Source: Channa striata (Eukaryota; Chordata; Actinopteri; Anabantiformes; Channidae). From it: a stretch of DNA of 64,000 bases. The translations under genes and the position numbers were made by a program. The stretch lies in NCBI GenBank assembly GCA_033026295.1, contig CM065189.1:1082377-1146376 (forward strand). The letters are read 5' to 3'. Of this stretch, positions 24,101 to 36,600 are shown in pieces; position 1 is the first letter of the stretch, and the number at the start of each line of letters is the position of its first letter. The notes under the pieces are model-generated. The model was not told the origin of the DNA. It ran no database searches and saw only the letters and a program-made list of their open reading frames with translations.

Positions 24101-26441
24101 AATGGACTAAGTTTGGGATGAGGACAAGGGTTTAAGGTTACAGGCAGCTAGGATTGTGGATAAAATTAGACTTGGAAAACATCTGAGGATTAAGTTTTGG
24201 CTGGTGAGACGAGTTGTTGTGAAGCCTGATACCTGAACGTCAGGAACACAAAACTACTGAGCGGCAAGGTTTGAACGACCTGGTAATGTTAATGTTTTTG
24301 TGGACGGGGCTCAACATGGGCGTCTATCTATCTATCTGTCTGTATCTAAATGTCTTCTGTCCTGTAGGTGTTGGAAGCTCTGTGGATGGAGGAGTTTAAA
24401 CTGCGCAACAAAAGCTACATGTTTGACAGTAACGGGGACATCAACATGGGATACGATGTGACCATGTGGAGGTCAGATGAAGACATGAACATCCAAGTCC
24501 AAGACATTGTGGCTGAATATCACCCACACACCAACAACCTCACCTACTCCAATCACAGCACGACCCGATACTTGTGGGACCTGAAGGTAAACTCTCAGTC
24601 TGCTGGCCGTACGCAGCAACATAACATGCATGTCATTTTGTGCACACACACGTGTAAGTGTGTGTATACGGCATACCACACTCTCCGACTTCAAGAACTG
24701 AAAATAAATAAAACATAATTTAAATGTACCACACATCGGGTAGGCTTAACGAAAAGGGGAAAATGGTTTTATTTCAGAATCAAGTGAAAATTAACCAAAA
24801 CCAGCAACATCAAGTAATGGACTATAACCTAGGCCTCTCCCTGCTTTCCATAGAACATCATATCAAAATGCTCCAAAAGCTGTGTCCCGGGAGAATTCAA
24901 GAAAACAGCTGAGGGTCAACACACCTGCTGCTACGAGTGCATCAACTGTACCGAGAACTACTACTCGAATAAGACAGGCAAGACACCCACACGCACACAA
25001 AACAAAATGCTCTGCCACGATTACTACACAACACTACACCAGAAGCTATAATTAACATATTTACACTAGAAAGAAATAGAATAAATGTTTATAAAAGCTA
25101 ACTTCAGTTCTGCATGTGATAATGTTGGAAAATGCTCACTGCTCCTCAGTAGAAGTGGTGATAAATGCTGACAAGAGAAGAAACATCTTCGAACATCAAC
25201 CACTGCCCTTGAGCTATGGCTCCTTGTTCTCATACGGATCTGATACTTATGTTATGACCCTGAACGGGCTTAGCTGAACGACAGGGTGAGGTTTGCAGTT
25301 CTCTGGTCCCACACAAACCGAATCCTGCCTATTTTCCCCTTCAGATATGGACCAGTGTCTGAGCTGTGACACAAGCACAGAGTGGTCTCCTGAGGGCAGC
25401 TCCAGCTGCATATCCAAGGAACTGCTTTTCTTCTCCTGGAAAGATGGTTTTGCTGTGGTGCTTGTGAGCTTCTGTGCCCTGGGTATCCTCATGGCTCTGC
25501 TGGTGTCAGCTCTGTTTCTACGTAAGCGTGACACTCCTGTAGTGAGGGCTGCAGGAGGGCCACTGAGCCAGGTCATCCTGTTCTCTCTGGTCATGAGTTA
25601 CATCAGTGCCATGCTGTTTGTGGGGCGCCCCAGCAGTTTACAGTGTAAAACTCGACAGGTGCTCTTCGGCATCAGCTTCACTCTGTGCGTGTCCTGCATC
25701 CTGGTCAAGACCCTGCAGATCCTGCTGGCCTTCCAGTTCAACCCTGAGCTGCAGAGGGTTCTGCGGAGGCTCTACAAGCCGTATGTCATCATTAGCACCT
25801 GCGTGGCCTTGCAGGCAGCCACCTGCATCTGCTGGCTGGTCCTCAAAAGCCCATCTAGTCACATCATTAGGCATCCAACCACTCTGCTGGAGGACTGCGA
25901 TGAGGGCTCATATTTGGCTTTTGGGGTGATGTTAGGCTACATAGCTGTTCTTGCATTTGTGTGTTTCATCTGCGCCTTCAAAGGACGCAAACTGCCGCAG
26001 CAATACAACGAGGCAAAGTTCATCACCTTTAGCATGCTGCTCTACCTCATCTCCTGGCTGCTCTTCATTCCAGTCTACGTCACCACTTCTGGAGTGTACC
26101 TGCCAGCTGTGGAGATGGTCGTCATTCTCATCTCCAACTACGGCATCCTCAGCTGTCACTTTTTCCCTAAGTGCTACATCATTCTTTTTAGGAAGGAACA
26201 AAACACTAAAAGTGCTTTCAGGAAGGACCTCTATGAATATTCCTGCAAATCAAAAGATTCCATGTCTGTAAGCGGGAGTTCGCTGTCAGATCAACAATCT
26301 AGAAGTCAGCACATCAGCATCAGTGCAGCAGTAGCCGCTCGTTCAAACAAAGTGGCTTTCGTGACAGACTCCACAGGGAGCAGCTGTTTGCACAGAGGTT
26401 CAGCCGCACAACACTGCCTGAGGCGAAGCATCAGCCTGTAA
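21153..26441 (+). CDS. gprc6a: G protein-coupled receptor class C group 6 member A
   Basis: Six coding exons: 21153-21355, 22179-22476, 23248-24051, 24368-24586, 24854-24977 and 25345-26441. They total 2745 nt (914 aa). The 5-small-plus-1-large exon plan and the 124-nt cysteine-rich exon are typical of class C receptors. Order: signal peptide (1-24); a venus-flytrap domain starting PGDITIGGIFSIHE with GWNWVGIVTTDGDYG (about 200-215); the cysteine-rich NVD region across exons 4-6; then seven membrane segments (about 575-835), all in exon 6. The C-terminal half, including CKTRQVLFGISFTLCVSCIL and NYGILSCHFFPKCYII, is closest to GPRC6A, a receptor for basic amino acids in fish and mammals. Intron 5 has a GC donor. 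A poly(A) signal, AATAAA, is at 26524-26529. It could be a lineage-specific paralogue, but next-door kpna5 supports gprc6a. Confidence 0.88.
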
Positions 26442-27184
26442 ACTGTCAATATTTAAGGTGGGTTGTTAGACAACAGTAAAAATCTATTGTCCGTTTTAAA
26501 GATCCATGTTTGTTTCTTTTAGAAATAAAGAAGAACTATTGTCGTATTGTTTTCCCATACCCCCCCCAAACAAAAATGCCTTAGAATGTAAAGAGACGTG
26601 GACAGCAACCACAGCAGCGGGCTTATGTCCTCTATTGTAATACAAAATGATTTTATTGAAATGCTGATGAAACAATACAAAGAGGCGCTGCATTCATTGA
26701 CTAAGGTAAGCTCAGGTAACTTTATCGCCACATTTATTTCCACAAATGTTGTTGGAGTTTGCTGAAAGTCCATTCTTGGGTCTGACGCAGTAACAGTCAG
26801 GGCTCCAGATGTAAAGCTGAACCTCGTCCCAGGAAGCATTTCCTTAACGATGGGCTGCTAGCTGATAGTCATCAAGTTCACGGGTCACATGCTTTGCAGT
26901 TTTCCAACGAATTTTACAAGTCTATGAATGTTAAGATTAAGAATGATAAGATATTTTTCTGTTCCGGGAAACAATGGATGGAATGTCTGTACGTGTTTTA
27001 ATGACAATTTGGTGCAATCTTTTTTTTTTTGCTTTGTAATTTTAATTATTTTATTGTTTTTTGGGATTGACATGTGTTATCTGGAAAAGATATGGATCTG
27101 ATGACACAAACGGACCCCCCCCCCCAAATCATGACACTTCCTCCACTGTACTTACCACTGGGATGATGTTTTCATGTTCGGTTC

Positions 27185-27310
27185 GGTAACCAAACATGCA
27201 TGTCTTTGGACTGTGGGAGGAAACTGGAGGAGACATGCAAATGTCACACAGAAAGTCCACAGCTGGTTAGGGAAGCGAACACACAACGTTCTAGCTGATA
27301 GGTGGTGCCC
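27185..27310 (+). repeat. Diverged common teleost interspersed repeat
   Basis: The phrases 'catgcatgtctttggactgtgggaggaaac' (27197 on) and 'catgcaaatgtcacacagaaag' match, with divergence, a very abundant fish repeat whose consensus reads 'catgtctttggactgtgggaggaaaccggag...catgcaaactccacacagaaagg'. The class of that element is not resolved here. There is no coding potential. Confidence 0.55.
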
Positions 27311-27834
27311 TTCTGTGAAGAAGGGGGGTGGAGCATCTGCTTGGTTTACTTCCCCCAATGGCACATCTCTTTTTTAGCTTTTTTCAGCTCAGCACCCAGT
27401 GTTTTTAATATTGATCAGTGTATGTGTCATGACAATGATGTCATCTAAACACACGCTCAGTGAAATTAGTTGCTTCCTTCCAAAAGCATAATTCTCTGAG
27501 TCCACTTTAAATCACGTCAATAAAGGACCCTTGTCAATAAAGGTGAGAAACGTAAAAGACGTTTTAAGACATTTAAGAATGAGGAACAACCAACAAAACC
27601 TGTGCTGGATTCCACGAATACCCACTGTTCAAAACAAGGACCAGTTCTACTCATTTACAGGAACAAACGTTGCCACTAGCTCGCAGACAGTCATCGGACC
27701 AACAGGCCTTTGCTGTTCTGCAACCACCTGGTTGAATATTATTAGCATTACCACTAGTCGAACAATGAAACTGCCAAGCCAACACAAGCCAACATGTGTT
27801 TTCAGCTCAGTTAGTTCATTTTACTTTCTCTGTT

Positions 27835-28045
27835 TGTGTGTGTGTGTGTGTGTGTGTTCCTGTAGACATTACTTAGAAAGGACTGGATTTTGTTTCTTAC
27901 CAACAGAGTGAGGTTATTCAGCCGGTCCTCACAACTACAAAGGGATTTTTGAGGGTCAAGACTGGGTTTTAGGATCGAGGTCAGAATTAGGTTTTGGTTA
28001 GAGTTAATGTCAATGACTGTCCTCACAGGTATACAGTGATGGTGA
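27835..28045 (+). repeat. GT microsatellite with adjoining 'ggtcctcac' fish repeat
   Basis: A GT run (27835-27858) is followed by 'agccggtcctcacaactacaaagggatttttgagggtcaagactggg' and 'gtcaatgactgtcctcac'. This layout matches a common short teleost repeat ('gtgaggacattttggccggtcctcac...'). A piece of the other half occurs at about 45377-45433 in a zup1 intron. Confidence 0.5.
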
Positions 28046-28800
28046 ATTATGTATATGTCAATGAAATTCCTTTCAAGACGTGAAATATAAATGTGTTTCT
28101 CAGCACGTTAGTTTGACAATGCACGGTGGGAGATGTCTCACTCAGCTCCAGTCTGGAGCGGAGTTAAGGAAAGGACTTTTGCAGCCCACAGATTCTTGAA
28201 AGTCACTTCCAGTGTAGCATAAAAGCCACGTAACACAGCTGAAAAACCCGTCTCGAAAAGCAGACTGATGATAAGTGGGATGTCCTCAGTGTGTTGTGAT
28301 TCTGCTGCTTGTGAGGCGTTGATGGAAACTTTGAAGGCGAAGATCTGTTGACTTCTGTGTGCAGTTACCTGAAAGACTACCGTTGCACGGTTAAACTATT
28401 CAATTCAATTCAGTCGTGAGGATTTGTATTAAAAGTAACTTTTATTTAAAAAAATCACAAAATATATTAGCAGTGTGAACTCATATGTCTGTGTTTGTCC
28501 ACAGCACACACACGACACGTCATCCTGTCACGATACCATGCAATATTTAGAACCAGAAATGCACAAAATTTAATAGGTGGTAATGAACAAGGTGCATGTG
28601 TGTCCATCTACATGGCACATGGGGGACGTGTCATCACGGTGTGATGTGTGCTATTGAATTTTGCACATTTTGCACAGGACATCATCAGACGGCTGCAGAT
28701 CTGGCCTTTTCCCTCCAGCAGCCACCTAGAAAGAAGGAGACAATGACTACGAGCTTTTTTGCTCATACCAAGACACAAACAACATGCTCTCAAACAGAGA

Positions 28801-28801
<1 letters not shown>

Positions 28802-28835
<34 letters not shown>

Positions 28836-28851
28836 ACATACACACACACTT
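28802..28851. repeat. CA/ACACAT microsatellite
   Basis: An uninterrupted CA run passes into ACACAT variants. It is non-coding; the apparent open frames through it are repeat artefacts. Confidence 0.9.
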
Positions 28852-31797
28852 ACTTCACGGACTGGTGTACTAGGTGAAGTCCTCCCTCGGATCTCTCTCG
28901 CTGTGGCTGCAGCGGTTGGGTCCTTGGAATGTGCTGCCTCCGTTGTCTACGTGGTTTTCCCAACTCTTCAAGGAAGATGCGTCTCTTGTATAGCTTTGAC
29001 ACATTCCACTCAGGAAAAATCTCTGTCTAAGTGATGAATGCGTTGTGGGCTGATATATCAGTCATGTTATAAAAGATGACCAGAGGGCTGCGAGCAGTCA
29101 TTCGCTTAGTGCTGTAGGAACTTGTGACCTCGACTAAGAATCCGCCTGCCGATTTCAGTGTTTTTGTGCAAAGTTTCTGCGGCAGTAAGACACTAGAGCT
29201 GTTGTGTTTGTGAAGGCAAACATGGAAGACACCTGCATTGTCACACTTCAAAGATGAGGACGAGAGAAGGCATGAGTGTGTTTGTGTGTGTGTGAGACAG
29301 GGGTGTGTTATGTCTCATAGTTCCAAAGAAACAAATAGTATTTGATCCTTCTGACTCTTTGTCTGCCGGGTCAAATTGACCCGAACAGTAGCTTTGTAAT
29401 ATAAACAAGTCGGGGGGTTACAAATATGTGAGCTGAACCATTTTTATTTTAGATGTTGTTCACTAAATAATCCAATCAGGAGAAGTTTGAAAGTGAAAAA
29501 ATAAAATCTTTAAAACACAATATTAAAAGCAAACGTGAACTACGTGGTTTTACACTGTGTTGTTAAAACACAGCAGACCTTCCCTGAAAAAAACATCTAG
29601 ATTGAGAAATGTTATTTTCAAAACACATTTTTTGGACCGCCACGCCCCATCCTTACCTCTGACATTCTCAACTTTCCTGAGATTGTCCTTTTATACCCAA
29701 TCATAAAACTGACCTGCTGCCAATATGTGTGAGATTTTTTTTTGCATTAAAAATCTTCCAAACAAAGTTTAAATAAAACGTGGATATGATGTCTTTGGGT
29801 TTGTAATTTTACACGTTCTTTGTGTAAATTAATTTCATTGAGTTTATATGATGGTTTTATAAATAACAAAGCTGCACTTTGCACACGCGCAGTCTGCACA
29901 CGCGCTTCCACCTACTTCACAGACACACAGTTTATTCCGCCCGGTTCACCATTTAAAAGTTATTCATAGTTGTCTGAGGGGCTGACCCTGTTTAAACACA
30001 GTAATAATCCTGAGAGAGGCAGGAAACCAGAGGTGACAACTTGAGACAGTATCTGCGGGGAACAATCGTGCTTGAATTATTATAGGAATGATTGTCCCAA
30101 TCATCTCTAGATTAAACGTCTCTGTTTTGACAGCTCAGTAAATGGCTGTAAAACCACAGGGTGCAATTGTTTTCTCTGCAAACGGAGTTGTATCCGCCTG
30201 TGTGTTTGTGAAGATTATTCAGCGTGCCACAGGTCGTCTTGTGTCACGTCACCAAACAAAGACATTGTTTATTGAGGTTGTTCATCCACATTGCCAGGAA
30301 AAAATAACATTTAAAACAAGGAGTCCATTGCTCAAAATAAGACTGTGGTCAGGATGAGAGGGCGAACAGGTGCCGCTCGTCATCAAGTTTCACCCTGAAA
30401 TTCCCCCGGCTTTGAGCCCGTCTGTCTGGTTGTGCAACAAAAAATAATGAAACAGGATAGGGCAGGTAAAACCAAGGGAACTCCAATATATTCTTTAGCG
30501 TGACACCATTGTCTAAATCATGTGCAGTATGTAAATATGTCACTTATAGGAAAGAGAAATTAGATAAAAAAGATAAAAAAAAGCTTCTGATGATGTGCTG
30601 ACGACGACGGAACCTTAAGGTTTACGTGAGGAATGTAAACTCCAGACTGGCCCGGGGGAAAATGTGTCACACTGTAAAGGGAGATGTGTCTGCAGAGATT
30701 CCACAGTCTTGTCGTCAGGCTGTGAGAGAATGGAAACATATGAATATACACATTAATACCCTAAACATTCACATGATCTCATCTCTCTCTTAGGGATTAT
30801 TTCATGTGACATCATTTTTACATTATTTTTTCCCTGATGAAGATTTTTACCAGAGGCTCCTTAACATTGTTGTTACATTTATTCTTTTTTTTTTAAACAA
30901 ATAAAACACAAATCATCTATATATACGAGAAGTATCATCATGCAGGATGTAAACATATGGAAATGCTCGGCCCCATGACAGCGGTGTAAAGAAGTTGAAC
31001 AATAACATTAATCAACATTGATCCTAAAGCAAAAACATCAGTTTCATAATTTAAAATTTTAAAATCATGCACGTCTTTTACCATTAGGAAGATGTCCATG
31101 AAAATTAGGAAATATCAAGACTCCCTGGTCCTTTTTCATATAAAAATCTGCAGTTCATGATGCCATATTTCCACCCATAAATAAAAAAAAAATCTCCATT
31201 CCGGTTACATGCAGTTGGTGGTTTTTGGAATTATTTTTTTCCTGGAAATGAAAGTTTTTCTGTCTGCATACTAAATGTTTCCCCTTTGAAGACTTTGTTT
31301 AAAAGGAAAAAATATTTTTTTATTCACCAGATAGATTATGTTTAGCCATACGTAAGCGAGTTTGAATGACAGGGAGACACTTCTAGACACGGGAATGTTT
31401 TAATGAGACGTATTCAGAGCCAATTCTGCTTTTAATTACTTTTCCATAACCTAATCTGTATTTATTAGATTGTTTGGAATTGAAAATGAGTCAAAGCTAG
31501 AAAAAAGGGATTATACAGAAAGATAACGTGTGGTACCTTCTAATGAAAAAGGAAAGACGACTTTTCTGTGAAATAACTTGACACTGACAAAAGGTATTAA
31601 TGAAAATGCAAATCAGACTTTTTGATGCTGTTTAAAGATTTTATATAAGGCACCATCTCTCACTCTCATGTAATTTGTATCATTTCAATTGTTCTGCTGT
31701 AACATAAATGTATTTTTTTACCGTTTGTTTCCTTCGTCGTGTTAAAGTTATTTTGGAGAATGCTTTTGTTCATGGAAGCTCACCAACAATTCTGAAC

Positions 31798-31828
<31 letters not shown>

Positions 31829-31966
31829 AGTTGCCCTAATGCTCTTATGCAGCTAAAAATATAATCAGACGATGCAATTAAAAGCAAATGCGATTACAAC
31901 ACTTAATCACACACAAAAAAAAAAAAGCTACGATGCAAGGGTGTGTGTTTGTATCCAACAGGTCAA

Positions 31967-33650
31967 TTTATTAATTCTTGTTAGACAATATAAGTGTGCA
32001 GATGAGCCAGGCATCATTACAGCCAGTCGGAACCAGCTTCACTGTCAGATCCAGTCAGTGTTAGGAACCAGAGGGCGGCTGCATACAGTAATTCACTCCT
32101 GTACACGGGCTGCTGGAGCTCGAACACACACTTCTGAGCAACACAAGAACACAGCAAATGAATTCCGAAATCAGGAGTGAAAAAAAAACAAACAAACAAA
32201 ACCCTACAATTATACAAACAATATTAGAAAACTATACACAACTGAATGTGCTTGATGGAATTTCTGCATTACAAACATTTTCCATTTCACATTAACGTAG
32301 ACTGAGTTTATGCTCGGCTCGCCAAATAATGTCAATTCATAGTTTAGTGGTATAGAGCAGAAATTAAATGAGGGGGAAAAAAAATCTCTGCGTTTTAATC
32401 CCAAAAGACGGACCACAAAATGAGAACATGAAAAAAAGGGAAAACTTTTTTTTATCAAAATCAGAGTGTAGACAAACCACTTTTCAATGAGGATAAGCGA
32501 GAAGCCAACGATGGACTGGAAATACAACTGTATATCAAACGGTCTCACAGCCACATAAATACTTTCTTTACACTTTCTTACATGTATATATAATATACAA
32601 AACCCTCTGAGTCAGTCGACTAATCCCATCACATCAAGGAAATGACTGCAGGCAGAAAAACCCCAATAACTTAAGATATAATCACGTTGCTAGTTCAGAG
32701 CGACCAACTAGAAAACAGAAAAAACAAACAAACAATCTCTTGACTATGGAGATCGTTGCACACACTGCATCATGTAACATAGACAGCACCGGTCTTGCCC
32801 TGATACTGCTTCCTAATAAAGACTCTTTGAAAACAAGCAGCAAAAACACTAGTGAACAGCCAACACGGGTGTAGATTTCAATCAAACGCTGGCTAGTTGC
32901 CCGGGTACATACTCCAGGAAGCGGTTGTCTTCAGAACAGAGGGTGGAGGAGAGAGAGGAGCTCCTCCACAGCTCCAACGAGACAAATAAATAAAGGACCT
33001 CAAGTCTTTCCAATGCACAGGACAGGATTAAAAACAAAGAAAAAGCCAGCGAGTGTTTGCAGCTGGCAGCAGTAGATACAGCAGTGCTGTATGTCCATGC
33101 ACTACCTGACTACACACAAATCCCAACAGCAAGGACTTGAACCAAGACTGGATTTCGCAGTCAAAAAACAAAGAAAAAAAAAACCCAATTCCCTCCTCCC
33201 TCTGACTTTTTTCTGAAGAGGTAGTTTCACATTCAAAAGGGATATGGATGCTGATTCGGAAACACCAGTTTATAAAATTAACGCCATTATGAAAATAATA
33301 TCACAGGAAGGAACATCATACTGTAGCAATAAAGAAAATACATCTTTCTTTAACATGAGCTGGGTTTCCGTAACATAGACCTGTCCTCAGTGCCATGGAA
33401 ACCCTCCATTCACGCCGCATTCTGTAACATCAAGGAGCCAAACGTGCTCTCGCTTTTCATTTCTATTTCCACAAATCTCTCTGAATCTCCAGAGTAGGCA
33501 TGGTTGTGAAGGCATAGTAGAAGTGAAAGTCTGGAGAGGAGCTGGTGGAGCGGGGTCCAGTCAAGATGAGGTCAGGTCGCAGGAGAGTTCACAGGCCAGC
33601 AGGCTGAGTATCAGAGACTAGGAAGAAGAGGCTGCGAAGGCGAGGCAGGG
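31967..33650 (-). other. kpna5: Probable kpna5 3' UTR
   Basis: Downstream of the kpna5 stop on the minus strand there is no coding exon. A minus-strand AATAAA lies at 31972-31967, with the poly(T) at 31800-31824 beyond it. The extent is inferred from that signal only. Confidence 0.45.
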
Positions 33651-36600
33651 TTAAAGCTGGAAACCCTCCATGGGCCCTTCCTGTTGCTGGAAGACAAACT
33701 GGCCCTGATTCTGGTCCACTTGTGGAGCCAGGCTGGCATCCTCCTCCTCTACGCCAAAATAGTGTTCAATGAGGTCAAAGGCCTTCTGGTAGATCTCCTG
33801 GTTCTCATGGCTCTGCAGGAACTCAATCTTGTCCAGACCTACAGGGTGCAACCACACACAAACGGTACTGATTTGAAATGAACACTTGGCATGCGTGCTT
33901 CTGATTATTAGAGAGAAGTTCAGATTATCTGTTACTCTGATTGCAAAAAGGTTTTTTCCCACCAACCTCTTATGCCTAGTTTAAAGTGCTGTAACATATC
34001 AAACAAAGACTCCTGTGCTCAGACATACATTTTACTTCAAATCCATTCTTCATGTCAGTACAGCAGCCCCTGCTCAGCTAGCTTACTTTTCCTAAACAAC
34101 ATTAAAAGGCGATAAAGCAAAATGTACAGGAAATGTGTAAGAAAAAAGCAGCTGTCGCCACTGTAAGAGCTTGTTTTCACATGACCAGACTATGACTGAT
34201 CACACCGGCTAACAAATGCACCAGGACACACAAGGCCATCGATCTCACTTTGGAGCTTTAAATGATCCTACCACTGACTACGTGAAGTAACCTTGATTTT
34301 AACCCATTGGTCAGGTTCTTATTCAATGTTTCCTAATGAAGAGGTGCTCATAGCACAAGAAATGGGCAATCTCCTGTCACTTCTATCAAAGAAAGTAAGC
34401 TCTTATTGTACACAATGCTGCCCCGTCAGTTTGGTGCAGAGATGTACCGTAAGCCTCCTCGATGAGAGCGCAGTACGGGTTGATTCCTGTTCCGTTCTGT
34501 TTGGCCTCCTGCTCTCCAAGTCTGAGGATGTTCTCCAGGCCATTCAGAGACACCTGCACAATCTTGGAGTCCATTACTGTCAGCAGGTCACACATGGGTT
34601 TGATAGTATTCAGAGAAACCAGGTACCTGTTCACAAAGAGATGAATGTTATTCAAATGACATATTTTCGATAAATGAATAAAGTAGTAAAACTGTTTTAA
34701 GCAATTGCTACATTTTTGTTAACGTTCAAACATACAAGCCTTTTAAATTGGAAATTATTACTAAGCCAGATCAAAATCTGTAACAGCGATAACTTTGAGT
34801 TGCTGCATATCTATATTTCCTGCTAGTTCTTCCTGTTGAATTCCTTATGGAGACGTCCCATGTCCCTACAGTATGTGGCAAGACCAAACAAGTTACAACC
34901 GTGGTAAACACACCTTATCTGTGCGGGAGTGCCCCCAGAGGTGGCATTAGTAATAGCCCATGCTGCCTCCTTCCTTGTGCGGAATTCGGCCTTCTGAAGA
35001 ATCTCAATCAGCACTGGGAAGATGTTGGCATCAATCACATTCTGCCAAGAACACGTATGTTGTTAGCCACACAGCAGTTCCCTTTGCTGTCTTTGGACGT
35101 AAAAACAGTAAGATGGGAAAAGGCAGCCTGTACCTGAATCTGAGCTCTGTTTCCTGCTGTAATGTTGGACACTGTCCAGCACGCTTCCTTTTTGATGGAC
35201 TCCTTGGGACTACTGAGGAGGTGGAGTAAACATGGCAATGCTGAACAGTTCAAGATTACCTGCGACAATACAGAAACAGTCATATGACGCACACGCATTA
35301 CTTTACTCAGACATGAACTGTGAGCAACCAAGCCTCTACCTGAGTCTGGATGTCATCTCCTGTAACAATGTTACCCACTGCACGCAGAGCAGGTGATACG
35401 ACCTTATAGTCACTGTGCCTAGGGGCAGGGAAAAAACAAAAGTGTCAGTGTGTGTGGCACATGCCACTGACAGCGACGATTACTAGGCGACACTTTTTAT
35501 ATGCCAATAGAAACGTTACTGATGTTGACTGGTCTTTATGGATTAATATCTTTATGGATTTTACTTTGCCCCAAATAGTGAAAACATTCATTCAGGGCAA
35601 GGGTATCCTGCAGCCAAAGAAAACAGTAGAAATTAACTACAACATAAATTCAATTCAAGGCAACAACAAACCGTTTTATTGTAAACCTGTAACCTGATTA
35701 TATCTATGGGTCATGCCAACTTTGCATTCACCACCTCTGCAGTAGACATTCAGTGCCCCGAGGACTCTTGTAAAACAGAGTAGAGGGGGGACACTTGGGA
35801 GGAGTGTCTTACGGCTTTCCAAAAATAATTTTCAACACTGACACAGCAAGTAAGTATATCCAATAATGTCAGAAGCATGAAAACAATAAAAAAAATAGTA
35901 AAGAAAAAGAAGACAGGCTGGATAAAGTGCTCAGCTCTCCACAGAGAAGGACACAGGAGTCATAACACACCATTTCCATTGCACTAGTATTTTTGCTCTC
36001 CTCTGCAGCTGAAAGCTGTACTGTATATCCAAGCTGTAAAGGAGAGCAGCTGCTGCACGGTAAAGTTGAGCCAGTATTAGCCATACAGGAAATAAAAAGA
36101 CAACGCCAACACAGACCCGGCAGTTTCTTACATGAGCAGCTCCACCAGCCTGCGACAGACCCCCGAGTCAATAACTGTCTGGATCTTTTCATTGGGGCCA
36201 TCGGACAGATAGGACAGTGCCCAGCAAGCGTCAGCCAGCACATCTGGATCACTGCTGAAAAGAAGTCTGGACAGCACGCTGAGACAAGGAGACACCTGAC
36301 ACACACCAGAAACAGGGAGAGGAACAGTTCATTAGCAATACAAGAATTAATGCTCCAAGGACAAAGAGGACAAGTTTACTGCAGTAGGCTAGTTTGGTCA
36401 TGACACGCGGACGCACCTTGGCAAAATCCGGAGGTGGGTTCTTCCCTCGGCACAGGTTGGACAGAGCCCACACTGCATTGCGGGTCGTTGTGAGACGGTT
36501 GGATTTAGTGAGAAGCCTGAACGTAGCAAGACAGGAACCTTTTGTTATGACGCCCTATTTCACACAGACATTTGAGACAGAGGATGGACACTTACTGCTG

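Larger units (their letters stand above)
26530..31966. other. Gene-poor interval between gprc6a and kpna5
   Basis: About 5.4 kb with no exon I can support on either strand. It contains a diverged fish interspersed repeat (27185-27310), a GT microsatellite plus repeat (27835-28045), a CA run (28802-28851), a perfect 17-bp palindrome (29367-29383) and a long poly(T) (31800-31824). The part from 29400 to 31900 is AT-rich and featureless. FAM162B, which I remember lying here in human, was not seen. Confidence 0.55.

Noticed and set aside
21153..26441. Olfactory V2R-type (OlfC) receptor as an alternative to gprc6a
   Set aside because: The membrane half fits GPRC6A much better (for example FKGRKLPQQYNEAKFITF and NYGILSCHFFPKCYII), and the kpna5 neighbour agrees.
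28596..28877. 93-codon frame over the CA microsatellite
   Set aside because: The frame is open only because of the simple repeat (His-Thr runs).
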